DNA of 64,000 bases from Micromonospora rhizosphaerae (GTDB lineage: Bacteria > Actinomycetota > Actinomycetes > Mycobacteriales > Micromonosporaceae). The translations under genes were made by a program, and so were the position numbers. The stretch spans positions 2,976,001-3,040,000 of the forward strand of contig NZ_FMHV01000002.1 of assembly GCF_900091465.1 (NCBI RefSeq), read 5' to 3'. Under the pieces are notes generated by a model. The model made no database searches, was not told the DNA's origin, and saw nothing but the letters and a program-made list of their open reading frames with translations. The first letter of the stretch is position 1, and every line of letters starts with the position of its first letter. Of the stretch, positions 16,738-25,475 are shown piece after piece.

Positions 16738-17463
16738 ATGACCCTGAAGCTTCGTTCCGTGGGGGCGAGCGACCGTGGGCTGATCCGCAGCGGGAATCAG
16801 GACGCTCTCCACGCCGGCTGCTGGCTAGTCGCCGTCGCCGACGGCATGGGCGGCATGGCGGCCGGCGACCTCGCCAGCCGGATCGCCATCGACGCATTCG
16901 GGCCGCTGGACGTCGAGACCCCCGAGGACGCGCTGGTCGCCGCCCTGCAGAGCGGGATCGAGCTGGCCACCGCCCGGATCCGCCAGGCCGTCGCCGAGGA
17001 CCCGGAACGCCAGGGCATGGGCACCACCCTGACCGCCCTGCTCTTTGCCCGCACCGGCAGCTGCCTGGCTCTGGCGCACGTCGGCGACTCCCGGGCGTAC
17101 CTGTTCCGGGAGGGAGTGATGAAGCAGGTCACCCGGGACGACACCTTCGTGCAGATGCTCGTCGACCAGGGTGTGATCACGCCCGAGCAGGCCACCAGCC
17201 ACCCGCGACGGGCCGTGGTGACCCAGGCGTTGCAGGGCGACGAGATCTCCCCGACGTACGCCACGATGGTGCCCCAGGCCGGCGACCGTTGGCTGCTGTG
17301 CAGCGACGGCCTCTCCAACGTCGTCCGCTCGGACACCCTCGCCGAGGTGCTGGCCGGCTATCCCGACCGGGAGGCCTGCGCCGGCAAGCTGATCGACCTG
17401 GCCCTGCGGGCCGGGGGCCCGGACAACATCACCGTGGTGATCGCCGACATAGTCGAAGAGTAG
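16738..17463 (+). CDS. PP2C-family serine/threonine phosphatase
   Basis: 241 residues, complete PP2C domain without membrane segments. Motifs: RSGNQDALHAG, VAVADGMGGMAAGDLAS (metal-binding Asp-Gly), GMGTTLTALLF, LAHVGDSRAYLFREG, LLCSDGLSN and GGPDNITVVIADI. It dephosphorylates Ser/Thr substrates of Hanks-type kinases with Mn2+/Mg2+. The usual second Asp (NED/NQD) appears as NQD. A CAGGCT hexamer lies 7 nt before the ATG, so the mRNA may be leaderless. Confidence 0.93.
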   Translation: MTLKLRSVGASDRGLIRSGNQDALHAGCWLVAVADGMGGMAAGDLASRIAIDAFGPLDVETPEDALVAALQSGIELATARIRQAVAEDPERQGMGTTLTALLFARTGSCLALAHVGDSRAYLFREGVMKQVTRDDTFVQMLVDQGVITPEQATSHPRRAVVTQALQGDEISPTYATMVPQAGDRWLLCSDGLSNVVRSDTLAEVLAGYPDREACAGKLIDLALRAGGPDNITVVIADIVEE

Positions 17464-17468
17464 TCGGC

Positions 17469-20048
17469 TCAGCGACGCCGCGGCGTGGCGTGCCGGGTGG
17501 GCGCGGCGGTGGTCGGGTCCTCCGGCCACGGGTGCCTCGGATAGCGCCCCCGCAGCTCCGCCCGGACCTGCGGGTAGCCCACTCGCCAGAAGGACGCCAG
17601 GTCCGCGGTGACCGCCACCGGGCGGCCGGCGGGGGAGAGCAGGTGCAGCAGCACCGGCACCCGGCCGCCGGCGATCCGTGGTGCGTCCTGCCAGCCGAAG
17701 GTCTCCTGGAGCTTCACCGCCAGCACCGGCGCGGCCGGGTCGGCGTAGTCCACCCGGATCCGGGAACCGCTTGGCACGGCGAGCCGCTCCGGCGCCAGCT
17801 CGTCCAGCCGGGCCGCCTGCCGCCAGTCCAGCAGCCGGCGCAGCGCGGCGGCGACGTCGATCCGGGCCAGGTCCGCCCGCCGGCGGGCCCGGGCCAGCTC
17901 CGGCCCGAGCCAGCGCGGCACGTCCGCCAGCAGCGCCGGATCGGTCACCTCTGGCCAGCCGTCACCGAGCGCCTGCCGGCAGAACGCCAACCGCTCCCGC
18001 AACGCGGTGGCGGCCGGGGTCCAGGTGAGCAGGCCCAATCCATCCTGGCGCAGCCCGGTGAGCACCGCCTCGGCGAGCAGTTCCGGCTCCGGCGCGGCCA
18101 GCGGCCGGTCGGCCAGCTCGATCGCGCCCAGCCGGACCACCTCCCGGGCCACCACGTCGCCGCCGGACCAGGCCACCTCCCGCTCCTCGCGCAGCAGCGA
18201 CCCGCCGGCCTCCCGGGCGGTCGCCTCGTCCACCGGGGTGGCGAGCCGCACCCGGGCGGTCGGCGCGCCGGGGGAGCGGTCGGCCACCGCGATCGCCAGC
18301 CACGCGGACCCGGCCAGCCCGGACCCGGGCGCCAGCTCCGCCGCGGTCCCACCCGTCATCAGGTACGACGACCCGCCGGCCCGCCGCGCCCGGGCCAGCC
18401 GCTCCGGGTACGCCAGACCCACCAGCAGCCCGGCCGCCAGATCGTCGGGGAGTCGGCCTCCGGCCCCGGCGTACGCGCCGTCGGTGGCACCCTCCCGGCG
18501 CAGCCGCCCGGGCGGCGCGCCCTCGGTCGGCCGGACATCGGCGGGAAGGGCGGCGCGGAGTCGGCGTACCTCGGCCCGCCAGCGGGCGGTGGCCGCGGGG
18601 TCGGTGCCGGCGCGCAGCCGGCGCCAGAGCGCGGTCAGGTCGTCGCCCGGCCCGGCGACGGTCTCCTCGGCCAGCAGCGCGACGACCTCCGCGGCCCGGC
18701 TGGCGCCCACCCGGCCCGCCCCGTCCAACAACGCCCGGGCCAGTCGGGGATGCGCCCCGGCTGCGGCGATCGCCCGCCCCCGCGCGGTGATCCGCCCGTC
18801 CGCGTCGACCGCGCCGAGGGTCGTGAGGGTCTCCCGGGCGACCGTCATGGCGGCCGGCGGCGGGGGATCGGGCAGCGCCAGCCCGGTGCCGTCCGGGTCG
18901 CCCCAGGCCGCCAGCTCCAGCGCGAACCCGGTCAGGTCGGCGGTGGCGATCTCCGGCTCCGGCTGCGGGGCGAGCCGGGCGTGGGTGGCCTCGGACCAGC
19001 ACCGGTAGACCGCACCCGGGGCCTCCCGCCCGGCCCGGCCCGCCCGCTGGGTGGCCGCCGCCCGGGACACCGGGACGGTCACCAACGCGCCGAGGCCACG
19101 GGCCAGGTCGGTCCGGGGCACCCGGCTCAGCCCGGCGTCCACCACCACCCGCACTCCGGGCACGGTCAGGCTGCTCTCCGCCACCGCCGTGGCGAGCACC
19201 ACCCGCCGGTGGCCTGTCGGGCGCAGCGCCGCATCTTGTGCCGTCCCCGGGAGCCGGCCGTGCAGCGGCAGCAACGCCACCTCGTCGCGCAGGTCGGCCA
19301 GGCGACCGGCGACCGAGGCGATCTCGCCAGCCCCGGGCAGGAACACCAGGACGTCCCCGCCGCGCTCGTGCAGCGCCCGCCGGACGGTCGCCGCCACGTG
19401 GTCGAGCAGCGCCGGGTCGACCCGGCCCGCGCCCGGCGCGGCCACCGGCCGGGGCGGCGGCGCCCAGATCCGTTCCACCGGGTGCAGGGCGGCCTGCGCC
19501 TCGACGATCGGTACGGGTCGCCCGGCGCCGCCGAGGAGCGCGGCGAACCGGTCCGCCTGCGGGGTGGCCGACATCGCCAGCAGCCACAGGTCGGGGCGGA
19601 GGGTCGCCCGGGCCTCCACCGCGAAGGCCAGCGCGAGGTCGGCGTCGAGCTGCCGCTCGTGGATCTCGTCGAGCAGCACCGCGCCGACCCCGGGCAGCTC
19701 GGGGTCGTGGTGCAGCCGCCGGACCAGCAGCCCGGTGGTGACCACCTCGATGCGGGTGTCCGGCCCGACCCGGCGCTCGCCACGGACGGCGTACCCGATC
19801 CGGCCGCCGACCCGCTCACCGAGCAGGGCGGCCATTCGGTGGGCGGCGGCCCGGGCGGCCACCCGGCGGGGCTGGGCGATCACCACCCGCCGCCCCGAGA
19901 CCGCGTCGGCCACCGCGAGGGGCGCCAGGGTGGTCTTGCCGGTGCCGGGAGGCGCCACGAGCACCCCGCTGCCGGTCGCCCGCAGCGCCTCGACCACCGC
20001 CGGCAGCACCGGCCGGACCGGCAGGTCGAGGGGTACGTCGGAGAGCAC
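17469..20048 (-). CDS. hrpB: ATP-dependent helicase HrpB
   Basis: 859 residues, full length for HrpB. From the N-terminus: Walker A APPGTGKTT, AQPRRVAARAAAHRMA, DEIHER (DEAH-type box II), SATPQADRF, and QRAGRAGREAPG (motif VI), then the C-terminal HrpB-specific region with WLGPELARARRRADLARIDV and FGWQDAPRIAGG. A DEAH/RHA-family RNA helicase of unclear physiological role. The start is a GTG at 20048. It is convergent with the PP2C gene, with only 5 nt between the stops. Confidence 0.94.
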   Translation of the reverse strand: MLSDVPLDLPVRPVLPAVVEALRATGSGVLVAPPGTGKTTLAPLAVADAVSGRRVVIAQPRRVAARAAAHRMAALLGERVGGRIGYAVRGERRVGPDTRIEVVTTGLLVRRLHHDPELPGVGAVLLDEIHERQLDADLALAFAVEARATLRPDLWLLAMSATPQADRFAALLGGAGRPVPIVEAQAALHPVERIWAPPPRPVAAPGAGRVDPALLDHVAATVRRALHERGGDVLVFLPGAGEIASVAGRLADLRDEVALLPLHGRLPGTAQDAALRPTGHRRVVLATAVAESSLTVPGVRVVVDAGLSRVPRTDLARGLGALVTVPVSRAAATQRAGRAGREAPGAVYRCWSEATHARLAPQPEPEIATADLTGFALELAAWGDPDGTGLALPDPPPPAAMTVARETLTTLGAVDADGRITARGRAIAAAGAHPRLARALLDGAGRVGASRAAEVVALLAEETVAGPGDDLTALWRRLRAGTDPAATARWRAEVRRLRAALPADVRPTEGAPPGRLRREGATDGAYAGAGGRLPDDLAAGLLVGLAYPERLARARRAGGSSYLMTGGTAAELAPGSGLAGSAWLAIAVADRSPGAPTARVRLATPVDEATAREAGGSLLREEREVAWSGGDVVAREVVRLGAIELADRPLAAPEPELLAEAVLTGLRQDGLGLLTWTPAATALRERLAFCRQALGDGWPEVTDPALLADVPRWLGPELARARRRADLARIDVAAALRRLLDWRQAARLDELAPERLAVPSGSRIRVDYADPAAPVLAVKLQETFGWQDAPRIAGGRVPVLLHLLSPAGRPVAVTADLASFWRVGYPQVRAELRGRYPRHPWPEDPTTAAPTRHATPRRR

Positions 20049-20071
20049 GATCCCAATCTCGCACGCGGCGC

Positions 20072-20272
20072 TCAGGCCGGGCGCACCCCGTCCACGCCGG
20101 TGACGAAGGCCGCCCAGGCCGCCGGCGCGAAGATCAGGGCGGGACCGCGGCGGTCTTTGCTGTCCCGCACGGCGATCCGACCGCCCACGGCGGCGACCTC
20201 CACGCAGTTGCCGTTGCCACTGCTGCGCGTGCTGGTGCGCCAGTCCGCACCGGACAGGTCGAGCGCAGTCAT
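20072..20272 (-). CDS. DUF397 domain protein (second copy)
   Basis: 66 residues, clearly related to the one at 15106: W-RTSTRSSGNGNCVEVAAVGG, IAVRDSKDR and ALIFAPAAWAAFV. It lies 40 nt downstream of the XRE-DUF5753 gene at 20313 in the same direction and is probably its partner. Confidence 0.92.
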   Translation of the reverse strand: MTALDLSGADWRTSTRSSGNGNCVEVAAVGGRIAVRDSKDRRGPALIFAPAAWAAFVTGVDGVRPA

Positions 20273-20312
20273 CCCCGCACCTCTCGTCTTCCGTTGGCGT
20301 GCCGCCGGGCGG

Positions 20313-21155
20313 TCACGCAAAGTTACGAGAAGCTTCCGCCAGGCGGGCCAACGACGCCGCTGGATCCAGTGCCATTCGGCACAGCTCCTCATGCAGCAGG
20401 CTATACCGTTGCACCTGTGCAACATCCTCCAGAGCCAGCCCCATGGTGAGGTTGTCCAGGTAAACCACGGAGGCGTCGGCCGCCTCGGCGAAGCCGAGGA
20501 TGACATACGGGGTGCTCATCGCCGGATGGCCACCGGCACCGAGTGGAAGCACCTGGATGGCTACGTTGGGTAGTTGGGCGAGCCGCGTCATGTGGGTGAG
20601 CTGATCCGCCATCACCGCCGTCCCGCCGACCGGGCGCAGCAGCACCGCCTCGTTGAGTACCACCGACAGCTGCACCGGCGACTCCCGGTGCAGCACGTCC
20701 TGCCGCCGCAGCCGGGCGGCGACCTTGCGCTCGATGCCGTCCTCGCCCGCGGTGATCCGATAGATCTCCCGGGCGTAGGCCTCGGTCTGCAGCAGCCCCG
20801 GCACCGCCTCGGCCTCGTACGTGCGCAGGGTCGCCGCCTCTGCCTCCAGCCCGACGTAGAACTCGAACCACTCCGGCAGGACGTCGCTGTACTTCTGCCA
20901 CCAGCCGCGCTGCTGCGCCCCCCGGGCGATCTCAATCAGCGCCTCGGCGTCGACGCCGGTCACCTCGTAGAGGGCGAGTGCGGCCCGGACGTCCCGCGGT
21001 TTGATGCCGATCTGCGCGTTCTCGATCCGGGAGAGGTTGCTCTTGGACATGTCGAGTTGGCGGGCAGCGACATCGAGGGTCATCCCTGCGCATTCGCGCA
21101 GCTGACGGAGTTCTCGGGCGATGCGGCGGCGGCGGACGGTCGGGCTGGCGGTCAC
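20313..21155 (-). CDS. Helix-turn-helix regulator with DUF5753 domain (second pair)
   Basis: 280 residues. XRE helix-turn-helix at about 12-68 (ECAGMTLDVAARQLDMSKSNLSRIEN), then DUF5753 with LRTYEAEAVPGLLQTEAYAREIY, LSVVLNEAVLLRPVGG and IQVLPLGAGGHPAM. Start is a GTG at 21155. It is divergent from the GPP34 gene; a TGCAAC-N14-GTTGCA inverted repeat sits in the shared promoter region, and a related GTTGCAC-CT-GTGCAAC palindrome lies inside this gene at 20408-20423. Autoregulation through these sites is an inference. Confidence 0.93.
   Translation of the reverse strand: MTASPTVRRRRIARELRQLRECAGMTLDVAARQLDMSKSNLSRIENAQIGIKPRDVRAALALYEVTGVDAEALIEIARGAQQRGWWQKYSDVLPEWFEFYVGLEAEAATLRTYEAEAVPGLLQTEAYAREIYRITAGEDGIERKVAARLRRQDVLHRESPVQLSVVLNEAVLLRPVGGTAVMADQLTHMTRLAQLPNVAIQVLPLGAGGHPAMSTPYVILGFAEAADASVVYLDNLTMGLALEDVAQVQRYSLLHEELCRMALDPAASLARLAEASRNFA
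20408..20423. promoter_or_regulatory. Palindrome GTTGCAC-CT-GTGCAAC inside the XRE gene
   Basis: Seven-base arms are perfectly complementary, separated by two bases. The half-site is the same TGCAAC/GTTGCA word found in the divergent promoter region at 21202-21229. It lies within codons near the 3' end of the regulator gene, about 135 nt upstream of the DUF397 start. Confidence 0.5.
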
Positions 21156-21201
21156 CCTCCGAGTCTGTCACGCCAAGATCCGCAGGTCGCGCAGGCACGG
21201 A

Positions 21202-21229
21202 GTGCAACCTTTGAATTCGGGAGTTGCAT
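21202..21229. promoter_or_regulatory. Candidate XRE operator between divergent genes
   Basis: GTGCAAC (21202-21208) and GTTGCAT (21223-21229) form an inverted repeat with 14-15 nt between the 6-bp matching cores. It is the only obvious dyad between the XRE-DUF5753 start (21155) and the GPP34 start. A TATACG -10-like hexamer for the rightward gene lies at 21261-21266. Confidence 0.5.
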
Positions 21230-21294
21230 CGCAGGGACGCGAGGTGCATTCTCTTTCCGATATACGATCACTTGTGGACGGTCGGGAGGCTCGT

Positions 21295-21921
21295 TTGCTC
21301 ATCGCTGACGAGTTCTTCCTCATCGTCCACAACGACAGTCGGGGCAGGGCCAGGCTGCACCCGGCGGCGACCGGGCTCGGGCTCGCCGCCGGCCTCATCG
21401 GCGAGCTGATCCTCTTCGGACGGATCACCGTCGCGTCTGGAATGGTAACGGTGCTCGACCGGCGACCGCCGGCCGACGCGCTCGCGCACACCGTGCTCGA
21501 CCAGTTGGTCGGCGAGCCCCAGCACCAAGCGGTCCGCACCTGGCTCAGTTTCCTGGCCCAGACGGGGGTGACCTCGGTCGGCGAGCGGCTGGTCCGCGCC
21601 GGGGTGCTGCGCCGCCAGGAAAGCCGGCGGCTGCTGCGGTCCAGCCTCAGCTACGAACCGATCGACCTGAACACGCCAGCCTGGCCGGCGACCCGGCTGC
21701 GGACCCTGCTGGAGCGCCCGGATCCCGTCTCCGTGCCGGACGCCCTGCTGCTCGGCCTGATTGCCGCCACCGGGCTGACGCGCGAGGTGCTCTGGAGCGC
21801 CGGACCGCCGGTCCACCAGCGGCTGAACGCGCTCATCCCGGCGCTGCCCGCGCCGCTGAAGGAACTGGTCGGGCACACCGAGGCCGCCGTCGGCGCCGTG
21901 GTGCTGCGCGGCCTCCCCTGA
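21295..21921 (+). CDS. GPP34 (GOLPH3/VPS74-like) family protein
   Basis: 208 residues. The start LLIADEFFLIVHND, then GLGLAAGLIGELILFGRI and a C-terminal all-helical region match GPP34 proteins, homologues of the Golgi phosphoinositide-binding GOLPH3; actinomycetes have several copies, often near DUF397 or development genes, with unknown role. I choose the TTG at 21295 because GGGAGG lies 5 nt upstream and the protein then starts where family members do. A GTG at 21274, 7 nt after a TATACG box, is a possible leaderless start adding seven residues. Confidence 0.85.
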   Translation: MLIADEFFLIVHNDSRGRARLHPAATGLGLAAGLIGELILFGRITVASGMVTVLDRRPPADALAHTVLDQLVGEPQHQAVRTWLSFLAQTGVTSVGERLVRAGVLRRQESRRLLRSSLSYEPIDLNTPAWPATRLRTLLERPDPVSVPDALLLGLIAATGLTREVLWSAGPPVHQRLNALIPALPAPLKELVGHTEAAVGAVVLRGLP

Positions 21922-21968
21922 CCTCCGTGTCACCGCCCCCAACCTTCCCCTCGAACCGGAGCAGCCCC

Positions 21969-23492
21969 ATGACCCCTACAGTCACAGCCGAACGTCCCAG
22001 CAACGTCTCCGAGGCCCTTGCCCGCGGCCGGCTCGGCGTACCGTCGGTCATCTTCTTCGTTCTCTCGGCCGCCGCCCCGCTGACCGTGGTGGCCGGCGTG
22101 GTCACCACCGGGTACGCCGTCACCGGGGTCACCGGCATCCCGCTGGCGTTCCTGGTGGTCGCGGTGGTGCTCGCCGTCTTCTCGGTCGGATACGTGGCGA
22201 TGGCCCGCCGGCTGACCAACGCTGGCGCGTTCTACGCGTACATCGCCCGGGGGCTCGGCCGACCCGCCGGGGTCGGCGCGGCGTGGGTGGCGCTGATCGC
22301 GTACAACGCGCTGCAGGTCGGGCTCTACGGCGCGATCGGCGCCGCCGCCGAGCCCGTGCTGGAGCAGCTCTTCGGCGGCTCGCCCGCCTGGTGGGTGGTG
22401 GCCCTGGTCGCCTGGGCGCTGGTAGCGGTGCTGGGCGTGCTCCGGGTGGACGTGAACGGCCTGGTGCTGGCCGTGTTGCTGGTGGCCGAGATCACGGTGA
22501 TCCTGGTCTTCGACCTGGCGCAGGTCAGCCACCCGGCCGGCGGCTCGGTCAGCTTCGCCACCCTGTCGCCGGACAACCTGCTGGTGCCGGGGGCCGGCGC
22601 GATCCTGGTGCTGGCCACGACCGGTTTCACCGGGTTCGAGTCCGCGGTGGTGTTCAGCGAGGAGAGCAAGGACCCGAAGCGGACCGTCCCGATGGCCACC
22701 TACCTGTCGGTGGCGATCATCGCCGGTCTGTACGCCTTCTCGGCTTGGACGATGACCGTTGCGACCGGGCCGAACCGGATCGTCGAGGCGTCCCGTGAGC
22801 AGAGCACGGCCCTCATCTTCAACCTCGCCGGCGCGCACCTCGGCGACACAGCGGTGACCATCGGCCAGGCGCTCTTTCTCACCTCGCTGCTGGCGGCGAT
22901 GATCTCGTTCCACAACACCACCGCCCGGTACGCCTTCGCGCTCGGCCGTGAGCGGGTGTTGCCGGCGCTGTTCGGGCAGACCTCGCCGCTCACCGGGGCG
23001 CCGCGGGTCGCCTCACTGGCGCAGAGCGCGCTCGGCCTGGTCGTGATCGTCCTCTACGCGGTCGCCGGCTGGGACCCGCTGGTGCAGTTGTTCTTCTGGG
23101 GCGGCACCGGCGGCGGGTTCGGCGTGCTGCTGCTGATCGCCGCCACCTCGGTGGCGGTGATCGCCTTCTTTGCCCGCACCCGGATCCAGGAGACGCTGTG
23201 GCGGCGAATGATCGCCCCCACCCTCGCCGCGATCGCGCTGGCCGCCGTCATCGTGGTCGCGGTGGACAACTTCGCCATTCTTCTCGGAGTCGCCCCGGAC
23301 TCGCCGCTGCGCTGGGCGATCCCGGCGGTCTACCCGGTCGCGGCGCTGCTCGGGCTGCTCTGGGGGCTGGTGCTGCGCGGCACCCGGCCGGACGTGTATG
23401 CCCGGATCGGGCTGGGCGCGGAGAGCGCCGTTGCCGGCCTGCCGCACGCCTCAGACGAGGTGGTGCCGGCCGGGGCGGAGGCGTCGCGGTGA
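21969..23492 (+). CDS. APC-family amino acid permease
   Basis: 507 residues with about 12 membrane helices. Signature pieces are GVPSVIFFVLSAAAPLTVVAGV (helix 1 with the unwound GxG-like region), GAFYAYIARGLGRPAG, TGFTGFESAVVFSEESKDPKRTVP (very typical of this superfamily) and SFHNTTARYAFALGRERVLP. It imports an amino acid or amine with H+ or by exchange; substrate not predictable. A GGAG site stands 8 nt before the ATG. The stop overlaps the GTG of the following GNAT gene (GTGA), indicating one operon. Confidence 0.93.
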   Translation: MTPTVTAERPSNVSEALARGRLGVPSVIFFVLSAAAPLTVVAGVVTTGYAVTGVTGIPLAFLVVAVVLAVFSVGYVAMARRLTNAGAFYAYIARGLGRPAGVGAAWVALIAYNALQVGLYGAIGAAAEPVLEQLFGGSPAWWVVALVAWALVAVLGVLRVDVNGLVLAVLLVAEITVILVFDLAQVSHPAGGSVSFATLSPDNLLVPGAGAILVLATTGFTGFESAVVFSEESKDPKRTVPMATYLSVAIIAGLYAFSAWTMTVATGPNRIVEASREQSTALIFNLAGAHLGDTAVTIGQALFLTSLLAAMISFHNTTARYAFALGRERVLPALFGQTSPLTGAPRVASLAQSALGLVVIVLYAVAGWDPLVQLFFWGGTGGGFGVLLLIAATSVAVIAFFARTRIQETLWRRMIAPTLAAIALAAVIVVAVDNFAILLGVAPDSPLRWAIPAVYPVAALLGLLWGLVLRGTRPDVYARIGLGAESAVAGLPHASDEVVPAGAEASR

Positions 23493-24079
23493 CTGACCTG
23501 CCGGTCGAGCGGCTGGGTCCGGCGGAGACCCGGGCGGTTGCCGAGCGGATCGCCGGCGCCTTCCGGGTCCTCGACGTGACCCGTTGGCTGGTGCCGGACG
23601 AGGCGAAGCGGGAGGCGGTGCTCGCCGACAACTTCGAGATCCTGGTCGACCACGCGATGCGGCACGGGATGGTGCACGGCACGGCAGACCGGGCGGCGAT
23701 CGCGGTCTGGTTTCCGCAGATCGGCGAGCCGGCTCCGCCGCCGGCCGACTACGACGCCCGGCTCGCGGCCGCCTGCGGCGAGTGGACCCCGCGGTTCCAG
23801 CACCTCGACGAACTGTTCGAGACCCACCACCCGCACGCCGATCACCACCACCTGGCGTTCCTCGCGGTCGCGCCGGAGCGGCAGGGGCAGGGGCTGGGCA
23901 GCGTGCTGCTGCGACACCACCACGCCCTGCTGGACGCCGGGGGTGTGCCCGCGTACCTGGAGGCGAGCAGCGAGCGCAGCCGCGACCTGTACGCCCGGCA
24001 CGGCTACCGGGTCGCCGAGCCGTTCCGCCTGCCCGACGACACCCCGTTCTATCCGATGTGGCGCGACGCGCTCGGCTGA
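23489..24079 (+). CDS. GNAT family N-acetyltransferase
   Basis: 196 residues. The acetyl-CoA-binding motif is FLAVAPERQGQGLGSVLLRHH and the C-terminal YLEASSERSRDLYARHGYRVAEPF is characteristic of a GNAT subfamily. A histidine-rich stretch (ETHHPHADHHHLAFL) precedes motif A. It starts at a GTG overlapping the permease stop codon, so it is translated together with the permease; perhaps it acetylates the transported amine or amino acid, which is conjecture. Confidence 0.88.
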   Translation: MTDLPVERLGPAETRAVAERIAGAFRVLDVTRWLVPDEAKREAVLADNFEILVDHAMRHGMVHGTADRAAIAVWFPQIGEPAPPPADYDARLAAACGEWTPRFQHLDELFETHHPHADHHHLAFLAVAPERQGQGLGSVLLRHHHALLDAGGVPAYLEASSERSRDLYARHGYRVAEPFRLPDDTPFYPMWRDALG

Positions 24080-24192
24080 GCGTTGTCGGCGACCCCCGGC
24101 TGTCCACTGAGGCCGGGGATCGCCGCCGATCCCCCCGCCCGACGGTCGGCTCGCTCGACCTGCTGGTGCATGAGCCGAGCGTGGACACGAAA

Positions 24193-24268
24193 GGGCCCGG
24201 CCGGCGAACCGCCGACCGGGCCCCGCAGACGTGGCGATGGCCGGGCCCGCCGACCCGGCCATCGCCAC
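24193..24268. terminator. Two strong hairpins between convergent genes
   Basis: Hairpin 1 (24193-24223) pairs GGGCCCGG with CCGGGCCC around an inner stem. Hairpin 2 (24231-24268) has a perfect 15-bp stem, GTGGCGATGGCCGGG / CCCGGCCATCGCCAC, with an 8-nt loop. They sit between the GNAT gene and the sigma factor gene, the second only 7 nt from the sigma factor stop codon. No U-tract follows, as is usual in GC-rich actinomycetes. Confidence 0.8.
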
Positions 24269-24275
24269 CACCCCC

Positions 24276-25100
24276 TCAGTACGTTCCGTCGAGCTGCCCC
24301 CGCAGCCTTGTCAGCGCCCGGGCCAGCAGCCGGGACACGTGCATCTGCGAGACGCCGATCTGCTCGGCGATCTGCGACTGGGTCAGGTTGCCGTAGAAGC
24401 GCAGCGTGAGGATCTTCTGCTCGCGCTCGTCCAGCGTGGCGAGCGCCGGGCCCAGGGCGACCCGCAGCTCGGCCAGCTCGAACTCGCTGTCCTCGCCGCC
24501 GAGCATGTCGCCCAGCTCGGTCGCCCGGTCGCCGTCGCCGGTCGGGGTGGACAGCGAGACCGCGTTGTACGCGCGCGCGCCCTCCAGGCCCTCCAGGACC
24601 TCTTCCTCGGTCAGCTTGAGGTGGGCGGCGATGTCGGCGACGGTCGGCGAACGGCCGAGGGTCTGCAGCAGCGAGCTGTTGGCGTCGGAGATGGCCAGCC
24701 GCAGCTCCTGGAGGCGGCGCGGCACCCGGATGTCCCAGGTGCGGTCACGGAAGTGCCGCTTCAGCTCGCCGATGATGGTCGGGATGGCGTAACCGGCGAA
24801 GTCGACGCCGCGCGACGGGTCGAACTTGTCGATCGCCTTGATCAGGCCGACGGCCGCGGTCTGCGCGAGATCGTCGGTGGGCTCGCCGCGACCGCTGTAG
24901 CGGTGGGCGAGGTGGTTGGCGAGCGGCAGCCAGGCCTCGATCGCCTTGTCGCGCAGCGCGGCGCGCGACGGGTGGTTGGCGGGCAGCGCGGCCATCGCGT
25001 TGAGCAGATCGGCGGCGCTGTCGGTGAGCGCGCGCGGGTCGAGCTTCTCGGTGGTGGACGGCGGTGTGGCCGTCTGCTCGCTGATCGTTGACGCGGTCAT
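24276..25100 (-). CDS. SigB/SigF/SigG-family RNA polymerase sigma factor
   Basis: 274 residues. Region 2 (LANHLAHRYSGRGEPTDDLAQTAAVGLIKAIDKFDPSRGVDFAGYAIPTI spread over about 80-130), region 3 (GRSPTVADIAAHL) and region 4 (LDEREQKILTLRFYGNLTQSQIAEQIGVSQMHVSRLL) are complete. The sequence belongs to the stress/sporulation sigma group of actinomycetes. Start at the ATG at 25100 follows GGGAGGA. No anti-sigma factor gene is adjacent. It is a plausible, though not proven, reader of the GnnT-N15-GGGTAC/T promoters seen elsewhere in the window. Confidence 0.94.
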   Translation of the reverse strand: MTASTISEQTATPPSTTEKLDPRALTDSAADLLNAMAALPANHPSRAALRDKAIEAWLPLANHLAHRYSGRGEPTDDLAQTAAVGLIKAIDKFDPSRGVDFAGYAIPTIIGELKRHFRDRTWDIRVPRRLQELRLAISDANSSLLQTLGRSPTVADIAAHLKLTEEEVLEGLEGARAYNAVSLSTPTGDGDRATELGDMLGGEDSEFELAELRVALGPALATLDEREQKILTLRFYGNLTQSQIAEQIGVSQMHVSRLLARALTRLRGQLDGTY

Positions 25101-25163
25101 GGGTGGTCCTCCCTGCACCTCGTCCGCGGATAAAGACGTGACGCTTCGGTTTAGGCTCGAGTT

Positions 25164-25219
25164 GTCCGTTCGGGACTCACCCTAGCCTGATCGGCTTGCA
25201 GAAATCTAGCCGAACGGAC
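25164..25219. promoter_or_regulatory. Spaced 10-bp inverted repeat upstream of sigma factor gene
   Basis: GTCCGTTCGG (25164-25173) and CCGAACGGAC (25210-25219) are exact reverse complements 36 nt apart. They lie 60-120 nt upstream of the sigma factor start, where its promoter should be, and could be paired operator half-sites or form an mRNA leader stem. The 25119-25475 interval holds no gene. Confidence 0.6.
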
Positions 25220-25475
25220 GATGTACTTAAGTCGTGTTACGGCCCTAAGCGGCAGGCAGTGGACATAACTCCGCCGGTTTTGTGATCACGGTTACCGGCC
25301 CGGTCGTCCGGCCAGGCCCACCGGACGACCGGTGCGGCGGTGGATGGTCGTCGTGTCGCTCGGGCCGAGCGGCCAACGTGAAAACCGACAAGCGGCTCAC
25401 ATTGTCGACTTTTCGTCGTTGTCCCGTCGGCGAGACCGCCCGTAGCGTCCGTGAGTACACGTCTACGGAGGCACC

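Noticed and set aside
16524..20573. 1349-codon plus-strand open frame
   Set aside because: It covers the PP2C gene in another frame and then the antisense of hrpB and the XRE locus. No domain is visible in it.
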